Part shown: piece by piece, positions 54,369 through 64,000 of the stretch
Numbering within the stretch: the first letter of the stretch is position 1
Layout of the letters: each line of letters opens with the position of its first letter
DNA from: Atherix ibis
Lineage: Eukaryota > Arthropoda > Insecta > Diptera > Athericidae
Reading direction: 5' to 3'
Length of the DNA stretch: 64,000 bases
NCBI GenBank assembly: GCA_958298945.1
Contig: OY282605.1
Span: 120,958,267-121,022,266 of the forward strand
Made by a program: the position numbers and the translations under genes
Notes under the pieces: generated by a model
Seen by the model: only the letters and a program-made list of their open reading frames with translations
Told to the model about the DNA's origin: nothing
Database searches by the model: none

Positions 54369-55252
54369 TACGAGGTCTGTTCAAAAATTATCACGGATTT
54401 TGTGTTTTTTTTCAAAAATTATTTATTTATTCATGAATATCTATTCTGTCCCCTTCAAAGTAATCCCCATCAGATATTATACAATTGTGCCAACGTTTTT
54501 TCCAATCCTCGAAGCACTTCAAAAAATCATTTTTTGTGATCTTATTCAGCTCCTCCTTCGATGGCGTCTTTATCTCCTAAATCGTAGCGTAGCGTCGTCC
54601 GTTCATGGGGCTTTTCAGTTTCCGAAACAAGAAAAAGTCACAGGGGGCCAGATCTAGGGAATACGGTGGCTGTGGCATTATTAGTATGTTGTTTTTGGCC
54701 AAAAATGGCAAAAGCCAATTTTTGTTCTTCCACAAATCCAGGCGTTTCTGCGCATAACTTACAGGTAATATTTCTTATTGACCGTTCTACCCTGTGGCAA
54801 GAAATCATGGTGCACCACGCCCTTGCAATTGGAGAAAACTGTAAGCAACACCTTCAGTCGGGTGTCCGGCACGCTTTTCGTCGTTCACATCTTCTCGACC
54901 CTCTGAGAACATTTTGTACCACCGATAAACGTTGCTTCGATCCAAGGTAGTGTCATCATATTCCACAGTCAACATTCGGAATGCGTCCGCGCAATTAATT
55001 TTGTTTTTCACACAAAATTTGACACAGATTCTTTGATCCATTTTTCAAGATCGAAGACGAGCCAAAAATTGAAGACGAGCCAAAACACGTGCAAGCAAAG
55101 CAGCTGTCAAAAATTAACTGAACAATCAAAATGGCCAAACTTGTTGACATAAGTTTCATGATGGCCGAACATTCAAAATGGCCGAATCGAAAATCGAATA
55201 TACGTAGCCCGCGGAAATTCAAAATTTATATACTTTTTGAACAGACCTCGTA
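54369..55252 (-). mobile_element. MLE-A mariner copy 6 (different internal deletion)
   Basis: Ends TACGAGGTCTGTTCAAAAAT and CTTTTTGAACAGACCTCGTA are inverted with TA. About 880 bp. Unlike copies 3 and 5 it keeps the start codon and first HTH and lacks the middle. The leader shows a duplicated AAGACGAGCCAAAA word near 55,055-55,086. Confidence 0.93.
54430..55041 (-). pseudogene. MLE-A mariner transposase (copy 6)
   Basis: From ATG at 55,041: MDQRICVKFCVKNKINCADA, FRMLTVEYDDTTLDRSNVYR and WYKMFSEGREDVNDEKRAGH, which is the clearest N-terminus of the family. Then PTEG joins directly to VAYSFLQLQGRGAP, so the second HTH and the first catalytic block are deleted. In other frames the C-terminal part can be followed (third-Asp region near 54,640, tail near 54,440), but HHDNAPAH is damaged near 54,705. 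Non-functional. Confidence 0.88.
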
Positions 55253-55474
55253 TAACATTCTTGGCGAGCCGGGAAGCAGTGGATGCATTTTTAGAGGGAG
55301 CTAGTGAGGGTTCTTATGAGGTCAGATCATCGATTAATATTGTATAAAAACTGATGTATGAGTCATTGTAAGGAACAGAAAAGGGGTATCTTGCGTCACA
55401 TTGCATATTGTAGATCCTTGGTTGGACAGCCATCTCCGTCATAGATTTTTTTTGAAAAAGGGGATTTCTGTCGA
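55253..55474. other. Flank of dispersed repeat
   Basis: No feature of its own. The last 75 bp may already belong to the mariner-like scrap (HRFFLKKGISVERQ in one frame). Confidence 0.35.
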
Positions 55475-56100
55475 ACGCCAAAATGCCTACTCATCTCATA
55501 TAGGTTTATGTGATTTTTCTATGTTCCTCAAGATCAAAAAATAGTTGAAAGAACCTCATTTTAGTTATTAAGATAACATCCAAAGGAATGCAATCGAAGA
55601 GCTGAAGGCGATACCAGTTGAACTCTTTCAGCACTGCTATGAATAGTGAAAGCAACGCCTCCGTTGATATATATCTTCCCAGCTGAAAATAAATTTCTAA
55701 AAATAAAAAAATATTATTGCAAAAAAAAATCGGTCTTATGACTTAGTTGGATGTTGAAATCTGTGTACGATGAGACTTAGTAAAAAGGCTGTCTCTTAAA
55801 GATATTTGTCTGAAAAATGCAACTTTCCAGGATAAATCAGCCAATTGAAAATAGAAATGTCTGGAAGAAGAGTATTTTTTACACAAGGAAAAGTTTTGCT
55901 TTGGTTAATGGATTGTTTACACAGAAACTAAAGAGAAATATAAGGACTGATCCTATAATAGAAGGTCATAGGCTAAAAATAAAGAGTGCTTATTTTTAAA
56001 ATTTTGGAAAAAACGGTATTTTTATAGAGTTTTAATTAGTTTATTTTTACTATTTGCAATTATTAAGAATATTTTTTATAGAGTGCCTAAAGTGTGTACT
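55475..56100 (+). mobile_element. Dispersed repeat with mariner-like scrap, copy 2
   Basis: Partner of 41,880-42,440. The better coding trace is here: VERQNAYSSHIGLCDFS corresponds to 'PYSPDLAPCDFF' (third-Asp region), then in shifted frames FPKIKK, DIQRNAIEELKAIPVELFQH and CYE-stop-WKQR, as in mariner C-termini. The 400 bp after it match copy 1 in non-coding sequence. The similarity is too diverged for me to find element ends. Confidence 0.55.
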
Positions 56101-56483
56101 GTAGCATATTAACGTACTATATTAGGTGTAATTAACATTTATTATATAATAAATTATATAAAATGAAAAGGTGTTTTTAATTAAGAAAAATATATTATAT
56201 ATTCAATGATGGACCAATCATTATATTTTGTAAGAAAAAGTAAAGAATTTCCATTTAAAGTAGAAAATTTTATGCAGATCTGTGCAATATTAGAACAATA
56301 GTTCAGAATACGATCAATCATAATTAATGGTTTTCCAGCCTCATGTTATTGGTATGGAAAAAATATTGTTTATATTTTTTTAATAAAATATTTTTATAAA
56401 TAAATTATTTGCGCTGATTTCAATAAATTCTTTTATTTATTAATTAATTAAAAGGCAGTATATGATTTATGAAATATTATTTT
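56101..56483. other. AT-rich DNA, no gene seen
   Basis: Very AT-rich spacer. Confidence 0.4.
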
Positions 56484-57314
56484 GTTACGTTGTTTGGAAA
56501 GTAATATCGTTTTTTTTTCTTAAAGACGATTTTCTTATAGTGAATTAATATTTTATTCAATTAATTATTATCCAGTCTGATCCAATACCCTTTCCCATCT
56601 TTCTGGCAGTAGCATGATTCCACGCTCATAAAATTTTATGATCCAAGTGATTTTTGACCTCTAAATTTGAATTAAATTTTTACCGTCTAAAAAATTTTGT
56701 AGAGACCGGAACAAATGATAATCGGAAGGTGCTAGTCTCTAGAAGCTTTTGCCGAGTGATCAAACTTGTATGTGGTTTCGCATTATCCTATTGGAACACT
56801 ATACCTTTCCTATTGACGGGCCTTTTTTCTTTAAGTGAATCATTCAATTTATCCAACTGATGACAGCAGTACACATCAGAATTGATCGTTGTGTTGATCG
56901 GTAGAAGCTCAAAATAAACGATTCCCTTGAAATCCCATCAAACAGGTAGCATGACCTTTTTTAATGAATATTGGCTTTGGGAGTGCTTTTAGCCGGTTCA
57001 TCTTTTCTACTCCAGGATCTTTTGCGCTTAACATTGTTGTAGATAACCCATTTCTCGTCCCCAGTGATCATACGCTTCAAAAATGGATCATATTCTTGGC
57101 GTTTGAGAAGCAATTTACAATTGATCGTTCATGATCATTTAAAATGGCTAGGTTTTGAGATAAAACCTACCCATTTTAAATGATCATGAACGATCAAATT
57201 TGATAAATTTAATCTCTCAGCGATCGCACGAGTTCTTTTTCGCCGGTTTGCATCAATTAATGCCTTTATTGTGTCTTCATCAGCAAACGAAATTACTTTC
57301 CGAACGATCCTATA
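56484..57314 (-). mobile_element. Mellifera-like mariner, internally deleted, both ends present
   Basis: The left end GTTGTTTGGAAAGTAATATC (from 56,490) and the right end GAAATTACTTTCCGAACGAT (57,290) are inverted and match the ITR at 23,600 and 24,361. On the minus strand the ITR runs into DEDTIKALIDANRRKRTRAI (second HTH) within a few codons, so leader, start codon and first HTH are missing. The first Asp (ITGDEKWVIYNNVKRKRSWS, near 57,045), the second (DNAKPHTS, preceded by a stop, near 56,785) and the third ([15 protein letters not shown], near 56,740) are present, but about 17 residues between the last two are lost. Confidence 0.88.
57121..57197. repeat. 36-bp inverted repeat, 5-nt loop, inside mariner
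   Basis: Arms 57,121-57,156 and 57,162-57,197 match at 35 of 36 positions around GAGAT. The arms are the IVHDHLKWLGF/KWVGF codons read in both directions, so coding sequence was copied in inverted form within the element. Confidence 0.92.
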
Positions 57315-60300
57315 CATTATTTGGAAGTCTTGAAATTATTTTATAGATCTAAAAATTATATTAAAATGCACTATTCCATGTCAGAAAAATTTCTCATCAG
57401 CTTCCTTTCTACTTAATTGATTATTGCATCAGTTCACTATCCTTAAAAGATCAGCAGTTTTACCATTTTGTTAATAAACAATTAATTAGATTTCTAATCA
57501 ATTAAAATTTTAAAGTTATTAAAATTTAATATAATTAATTTATTGAAAAATTGTCGCTAAAAAATTTGGATAAAAAAATTTATTTTTGCTATTTATTTAG
57601 GGCAATTTTTTTAAACACCAAAACTTTCATAAAAAATTCCATTAAATTTTAATCAATATTTTTTTTTGGTCAAATATAGAAGAAAAAGCTCAACTAGAAT
57701 AAGTCCAATAATCAAATAAGTAAGATGAACTCTTGGCAGATGAACTTAGAATAAAAAGAAAAATATAAAAAAAAATACAAAATCACAAAAGCTTTCTTAA
57801 ATACCATTGAAAATTGATGATTATAAAATATAATCTAAGAAAACCAATAATTTTGCTAACATCAACTATAAATTCAATACCAAATTGATCTTTTTATGGT
57901 AGATGGTGTGTTTTTTGTTTGTTTTTCTTTTCAAAAAAGTTCGTAAATTTCCGGATTGTCAGAAGAAAAACGCGAAATGTATTAATTCCATTCGATGCGC
58001 AATAGAACTTTACATTTCCTCAAACAGAGTCCTCCCCAATACAATCCAATCCTTTAGATTACAATGAAGATGCCCATCTTGAAATTGCGGTGTGCGTTCT
58101 CATCATTTCTAAATAGAATCATTATCTGCGTTGTAAGAACATTCTAAGAAAGACCACCAGACCGCCGTAAGTTTTTATCTTAAAAAAAAACTAAATGCTC
58201 ATCAGCCAATGTGACTATTTAAACATCTCGAAGTGGACAGAATGGGAAATGATTGGTAGTTTGCAGTGACAATGATGGGGTTTGGGTCGAAGACAATTAT
58301 TTAGTGCGAATCAAAACTTACTAAAAATTACGCTAAAAACCAGAAAATTACTTTAATCATCCATCGTGGAAGAAGAAAATTGGTGGCGAAGAAGCGGGGA
58401 AAGTATGGAAAGTAAAAGACATGAAATTGAAGGTGAAAAGAAATTATTGCGAATACGTTAAATGTTGACTTTAGGACACCGCAGAGTTCGTCAAGTCGTC
58501 AGATTCTGAGCAGATTGTAGATTTTTATTAATTCAATTGGAATAAACTGTTGTACTTGAGTTAATGATCACAATGACATCAGTTACCGCGGTGCTGATCA
58601 TTAGGCTGTTAGGATTTTACAAGAAGTTATTGGATTATCTGAGAGATTAGGGTCGATAACCAATGCTTATTATAACGAGTACCTGAAATTGTGAGTTCTG
58701 TACATTAAATACAGTCGACTGCCTATGGATTTAAGTGCTTAAAACAAGCCGATAGGCAATTATATTCGCCGTTAGCCGTTCTCCCCGCATAAACAGATGA
58801 ATGCTGATTACCGATTCCCCGTTGTCTACCACGCAAAACTTCTTATACTATTGACCACTAGTATCTTACGATTATTGCCAATTGACCGTTCATTATCTAA
58901 CTCTTGACCAATCTTGACCATCGTGCAATAACTCTAACCGAAAGTATTCTAAAAAAAAAAAACAACCAGAGAAAAGTGAAGATTCTAATAGCCAAGAACC
59001 GAGAGAGGGTAACGTGCCGCTTTAAGTTACGATGGGGAATCGCCTAAGTCGATTCTATGTTTATTAAGACCTCACACACTGGCTATAGTTGGCTACGATT
59101 AAGCAATTTAATGGCACCATGTTGAATTTAATTTCCTAATGGTTGAAATAAAAAACGCACACGATTATCAGCAAACAAAGCACAACACTCTGGCAACATT
59201 TACACGGATACACGGCAACATCAGCCAATATTAAGCGGCATACGAGGAAAAAGCAAAACTCATTTTCGAATCAGTTGAAATCGTCAGAAGAAATGGTCTT
59301 TCTTTTCCATGTCCTTCTCCTCGAACACGGGCGGTATCTAAAAATTATCTAAGAACTGATTATGTACGAGAAGAATAACTATAACTTTAGGGATAAAAAA
59401 AATGTCGACGAGAATCCAAAAAGGGCAATCAACAAAAAGTATTGGGATGTCTCCATAGAATCAGCCGACTCCCGGATTGATTCGAATCAGAATGAAAGTT
59501 TTCATTTAATTTCATTTCATTTTAATCCCAACGGTCACATTCGTCGTGATTATCCCTTTCGATAGATGGAATCGTGACAGGAGTGTGCCCAAGAGTTTTG
59601 ATGCTTTGATGTCTTCCCTATCTCTTATGGCCCTTATTTATTCTTTTTTATTTTAATTTTTTTTCTACTTCGACAATTTTCTATCATTTCTATTATATTA
59701 CCGTGAGTGCCTGAAGTGATTCACTAGCAAAAATGACTTTAATTTAGGAATTTTATCAGCACTCATAAAATTGAATCGATAAATTACCATTAAATAGTCG
59801 GAAGAGAATTTCATTTACGATCCACGACATATTTTCGTATTCGTTCATTTTCTGGTTGATGCTGTGACGTGATGCCATGCAATGCGGTGTAAATGATGTA
59901 TTTTTTTTTTACTTTTGCGTCTTTTTACTATCGATAAGATTGATTTTCTACTTGATTTGCTTCTGTTTATTCTTGAAAAATGTTTATTTTCATTGTAATA
60001 AATCAATATAATCGTAGAAGCGGAAGATATTCTAATAGCGGCAATTTATATTCTCCAAACAGATTAATTGTTATTGTTTGGAATTCTTTCGAATTAATTA
60101 AAATAATTTGAGTATTTTTTACAATACTGACTTAATCTATCAATATTAATATATTAACAATTAAATACTTTACGATTTTTTTTCCATAAAATTTTGTAAA
60201 TTAATTCTCAAGCAGAAATAATCGCAAATTTTTTCGAACATAGAAAATATTTACTTCTTATTTGAATGATATTCTATAAAAAAATTTACATTTATTTGAA

Positions 60301-60439
60301 ATATAGAAAAATTAATTTTTAAGAAATTAAATTATTGAAATCAAATTTTTACGGAAAACTTGTCAGAAAATATTTTTTGCAATAGTTTTCAGCAAAGAAT
60401 TCTCATCTAACCATTTCTGCTCATTCTTTCAAGGCAAAA
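57315..60439. other. No gene seen
   Basis: AT-rich with a less biased part at 58.0-59.6 kb (including a 67-codon frame at 59,362-59,565, rich in N, D and K, no motifs). No repeats or element ends recognised. Confidence 0.4.
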
Positions 60440-60747
60440 ACTGTTCAATCAAAAATTCATTATTAAAAAAATTTCCACTTTAAAAATTTTCAGTTAAAAA
60501 TAATTTCCCAGTTAAAAAATTTGAAGTCAAAAAATTGTCAGTTAAAAAATTTTTACCAGAACAATTTTTACTCAAACAATTTTCAATTAAAGAATGTTCA
60601 ATCAAAAAATGTTCAATCAAAAGTTTTACAGCCAAAAATTTGCAAATTCAGTCAAATAGCTTTAGTCAAAAATTTCAGTCAAAAAATTATCAGTCAAACA
60701 ATTTCAATCAAAAAATTTACAGTCAAAAAAATTTTAGTTATCAAGTC
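60440..60747. repeat. TCAGTCAAAAAAT minisatellite (left part)
   Basis: Short units of about 13-17 bp with core (T)TTTCAGTCAAAAAA or CAATCAAAAAA, broken by the SINE at 60,748 and resuming afterwards. Confidence 0.9.
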
Positions 60748-60965
60748 AAGGCTGGCCTGGTAACACAGTCGTTAGCGTACTAGACTACCATCCGAAGGGT
60801 CATGATTTTGAATCCCACTGAGGCATGGTCCTACGCTTATTTGCAAAAATCACTTTTTTCTGTTTTTAATTTCTCTATTCCGATTTATTTGTCACCAAAT
60901 GGCGTCAAGTATCGTGACGCTTAGAATATACATTTTAGTACTAATGTTACTTAAAATAATAAAAA
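60748..60965 (+). mobile_element. tRNA-derived SINE
   Basis: A roughly 215-bp insertion in the minisatellite. It begins GGCTGGCCTGGTAACACAGT, continues CGTTAGCG (A-box-like region), and about 45 bp later has GGGTCATGATTTTGAATCCC (degenerate B box). This is the internal RNA polymerase III promoter layout of a tRNA-related SINE head. The body follows and the 3' end is A-rich (AATAATAAAAAACAAAC). It does not fold as a proper tRNA in my reading and no second copy was seen in the window. Confidence 0.75.
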
Positions 60966-63150
60966 ACAAACAAAAAATTTCCAGTGAAATATGTTCAGTC
61001 AAATAATTCTCAATCAAAAAATGTTCAGTCAAAACATTTATAGTCAAAAATGTCCAGTCAAAAAGTTTTCATTCAAAACATTTATAATCAAAAACTGTCC
61101 AGTCAAAAAGTTTTTTGTCAACAAAATTAGTCAAAAATTATCAAGTCCCAAAATTTTCAACAAAAAATATCCTTTCAAAAATTTAAAGCTAAAAAATGTC
61201 CAGTAAAAAATTGTTTATACAAAAACTGCCCAGTCCCAAAATTTTCAACAAAAAATTTTCACCAAAAAAAATTTCCAGATAAAAAGTTTCAGTCAAAAAA
61301 TTTTCAGTCAAAGAGTTTTCAGTCGAAACATTTATAATCAAAAAATATTCAGTCAAAAAGTTTTTCTGTCAAAAAATTTTGTCAAAAATTATCTAGTCCC
61401 AAAATTTTCGATAAAATATTTTCAGGTACAAATTTTCAATCAAAAAATGTCCAGTTAAAAATTTTCAGTCAAAAAGTTTTCAGTGAAAACATTTATAGTA
61501 AAAAATGTCTGGTCAAATATTTGTCAATAAAAAAAATTTGTTAAAAACTATCCAGTCACAAAATTTTCAACAAAAAATTCCCTTTCAAAAAATTTTCAGC
61601 TAAAAATTTTCCAGTCAAAAATAGTCCAGTCAAAAAATGTTTATACAATAAAATTTCAAGAAAAAAGTTTCAGCCAAAAAATTTCAAGTTAAAAAGTTTC
61701 CAGTTAAAAAATTCCTTGTCAAAAAATTTCCTTTCAAAAATTTACCAGTAAAAAATTTCCAGTAAAAAAATATTTATTCAAAAACTATCTAATCCCAAAA
61801 TTTTCAACAAAAAATTTCCTGTTAAAAAAATTTCCTGTTTAAAAATCTCCTGTCAAAAAATTTCCGGTAAAAAAATTTCCAGATAAAAAGTTTCAGTCAG
61901 AAAGTTTTCAGTAAAAATTTTTGGGTCTAAAAATTTTCAGACAGAAATAAATTATCAGTAAAAAATGTCCTTTAAAAAATATCCAGTTAAAAAATTTTCA
62001 GCCAAAAAATTTTACGTACAAATTTTCAATTTTTAATCGAAAAATTTCCATTTCAAAATTATTAGTGAAAAAATTTTGGTTAAAAAATTTTCAGACAGAA
62101 AAAAACAGTCAACAAATTTGCAGTCAAAAAATGTCCAGTCAAAAAGTTTTCATTCAAAACATTTATAATCAAAAAATGTCCAGTCAAAAAGTTTTCTGTC
62201 AACAAAATAAGTCAAAAATTATCCAGTCCCAAAATTTTCAACAAAAAATTTCCTTTCAAAGATTTCCAGCTACAAAATGTCCAGTCAAAAAATGTTTATA
62301 CAAAAACTCCCCAGTCCCAAAATTTTCAACAAAAAATTTCCTGTCAAAATATTTGCAGTAAAAAAATTTCCAGATAAAAAGTTTCAGTCAAAAAATTTTC
62401 AGTCAAAGAGTTTTCAGTCAAAACATTTATAATCAAAAAATATTCAGTCATAAAGTTTTCTGTCAAAAAATTCAGTCAAAAATTATCTAGTCCAAAAAAA
62501 TTTTGGATAAAAAATTTTCAGATACAAATTTTCAATCAAAAAATTTCCAGCTAAAAATTTTCAGTCAAAAAGTTTTCAGTGAAAACATTTTATAGTAAAA
62601 AATGTCTGGTCAAATATTTGTCGGTAAAAAAATTTAGTTAAAAACTATCCAGTCACAAAATTTTCAACAAAAAATTCCCTTTCAAAAAATTTTCAGGTAA
62701 AAATTTTCCAGTCAAAAATAGTCCCGTCAAAAAATGTTTATACAATAAAATTTCAAGAAAAAAGTTTCAGCCAAAAAATTTTGAGTTAAAAAATTTCCAG
62801 TCAAGAAATGTTTGTTCATTTCCAGTAAAAAAATTTTCAGATAAAAAGTTTCAGTCAGAAAGTTTTCTGTAAAAATTTTCAGACAGAAATAAATTATCAG
62901 TAAAAAATGTTCTTTAAAAAAATGTCCAGTTAAAAAATTTTACGTACAAATTTTCAATTTTCAATCGAAAAATTTCCATTTAAAAATTATTAGTGAACAA
63001 ATTTTGGATTAAAAAAATTTCAGACAGAAAATTACAGTCAACAAATTTGCAGTCAAAAAACATTTATTCAACAAATTTTCAAGCAAAAAGTTTCAGTCAA
63101 AACATTTTCAGTCAAAACAATTTCGATTTAAAAAGTTTACAATAAAAAAA
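60966..63150. repeat. TCAGTCAAAAAAT minisatellite (right part) with ~1-kb higher-order duplication
   Basis: The same 13-17 bp units for 2.2 kb. Particular variants recur in the same order about 0.92-1.1 kb apart. GTTTCAGTCAAAAAATTTTC followed by AGTCAAAGAGTTTTCAG is at 61,286 and 62,381. CCAGTCCCAAAATTTTCAAC follows GTTTATACAAAAACT in both halves. CAGACAGAAATAAATTATCA is near 61,938 and 62,880. GTCAACAAATTTGCAGTC occurs near 62,107 and 63,036. Lysine/serine/glutamine-rich ORFs here are translations of the repeat, not genes. Confidence 0.9.
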
Positions 63151-64000
63151 TGTTCAAATTTTTAGTAAAATTTTGTTTGAACTTAAAAATAGATTTGTGC
63201 AAAGATTCACCTGCATATAAGGGACATTTATGCATTTCATGAAGTGAATTTCAATGAAACTTTGAATTGCACATAATTTTAGTCACACCTTCGCTAAGGA
63301 GAAACACTTTTGAATATAAATGAAAATTCGGAAATCATTTCTGTTGACACAAAAACCCATTAAAACAAATAAAGATATTCGCACGTAAAGATAGTCAAAA
63401 AGAGAATAGATCAACTTCGAAAACCACATAAATGGCTTTAGATTCCAATCAAAAGCTTTAAAGACAAAACTTATTTCCTTTTATGCAATTCATTAAAAAA
63501 ACTGATTAGTTTATCGGAAAAGTTGACTGTAAGACAAGAAGTTGAACAAATAAATTGCCTTTTCTGCTAGTATCATCAATAAAACAAAAGAGATTTGAAT
63601 AAAAACAATAATAAAAATTTTAAAAATCGAAAATACAATAGAAAAGATTTTTGTTTTTATAATTTTTAGGAGAAACTTTTGATCAGAAGCAGATAAAAGA
63701 TGCGCGATATCGTCAATAATTACTAATTAATTTTGGTTATAAGTAAAAATCAATAGTTTTGTAGTAGCAAAAATTTAAGAACAGGAAAAAACTGTTAAAT
63801 GTCGAAATATCAAAATTTATTTGCTGTTTTTGTAAATTATTTTTCTATTTAAATAATAACAAAAAAAAAGTGAAACCTTCAAAATTTATAGTGTCTAACA
63901 CATCAGCCAGGAAGAAAATTTGTTTTTTGCAATTTTTTGAAAGAAAACTTCCCAAATTCATTAGATAAAAACTTCATAAAATTATATAATTTTCTGATTA
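63151..64000. other. AT-rich DNA, no gene seen
   Basis: Non-repetitive AT-rich sequence to the window edge. Confidence 0.4.

Noticed and set aside
60751..60825. Possible functional tRNA gene
   Set aside because: A- and B-box words are degenerate, I could not form acceptor and T stems, and an A-tailed body follows; a SINE fits better.
60521..62361. Several 70-100 codon ORFs rich in K, S, Q, F (60.5-60.8, 61.0-61.2, 62.1-62.4 kb)
   Set aside because: They are translations of the AGTCAAAAAA minisatellite; unit length and in-frame repeats explain the openness.

Overview
This is AT-rich, intron-scale eukaryotic DNA, almost certainly from an arthropod and most likely an insect. The evidence is the repeat content: many mariner (DD34D) remnants of several lineages, two relatives with DD41D-type spacing, Jockey-clade, R1-clade and I-like (RNase H-bearing) non-LTR retrotransposons, a tRNA-derived SINE and four satellite or minisatellite arrays. 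I found no convincing host protein-coding exon, rRNA gene or functional tRNA gene. The window reads as intergenic or intronic DNA used as a landing ground for mobile elements. No undescribed biological system is evident; the interest lies in element history and in repeat and palindrome structure.

Layout. 0.2-3.4 kb: two mariner remnants joined end to end, the second split by a 5'-truncated Jockey element. 4.1-6.9 kb: an R1 element on the minus strand, interrupted by an I-like 3' end and by an unclassified element 'X' that carries a cluster of palindromes. 6.9-7.9 kb: first copy of the commonest mariner here ('MLE-A', ITR beginning ACGAGGTCTGTTC). 8-13.9 kb: AT-rich DNA with a TGATCA-rich satellite at 11.3-12.6 kb. 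13.9-15.7 kb: a minus-strand I-like element. 16.4-17.6 kb: a Mos1-like (mauritiana-type) mariner. 19.4-21.3 kb: a satellite with a 124-bp higher-order period, split by MLE-A copy 2. 22-27.4 kb: a DD41D-type remnant, two mellifera-like mariner remnants and MLE-A copy 3. 27.7-29.8 kb: element X split by an R1 element with a visible target-site duplication. 31.8-34.5 kb: an old degenerate 'GCTCAAAATT' satellite. 35.2-36.8 kb: a chimeric MLE-A copy. 39-45 kb: a solo MLE-A ITR, a reverse-transcriptase scrap and two nearly complete sister mariners, one open except for a single stop codon. 45.4-46.7 kb: MLE-A copy 5 and a third I-like 3' end. 48.7-57.3 kb: a deleted DD41D-type element, a second Mos1-like mariner, MLE-A copy 6, a dispersed repeat shared with 42 kb, and a deleted mellifera-like mariner. 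60.4-63.2 kb: a (TTTTCAGTCAAAAAA)-type minisatellite with a roughly 1-kb higher-order duplication, interrupted by the SINE.

None of the transposases or reverse transcriptases looks functional as it stands. The closest to intact is the mariner at 43.7-45.0 kb. The copies do record events: a deletion derivative that itself spread, element-into-element nesting in both directions between R1 and X, and several near-perfect long palindromes with 1-5 nt loops that look like template-switch products.
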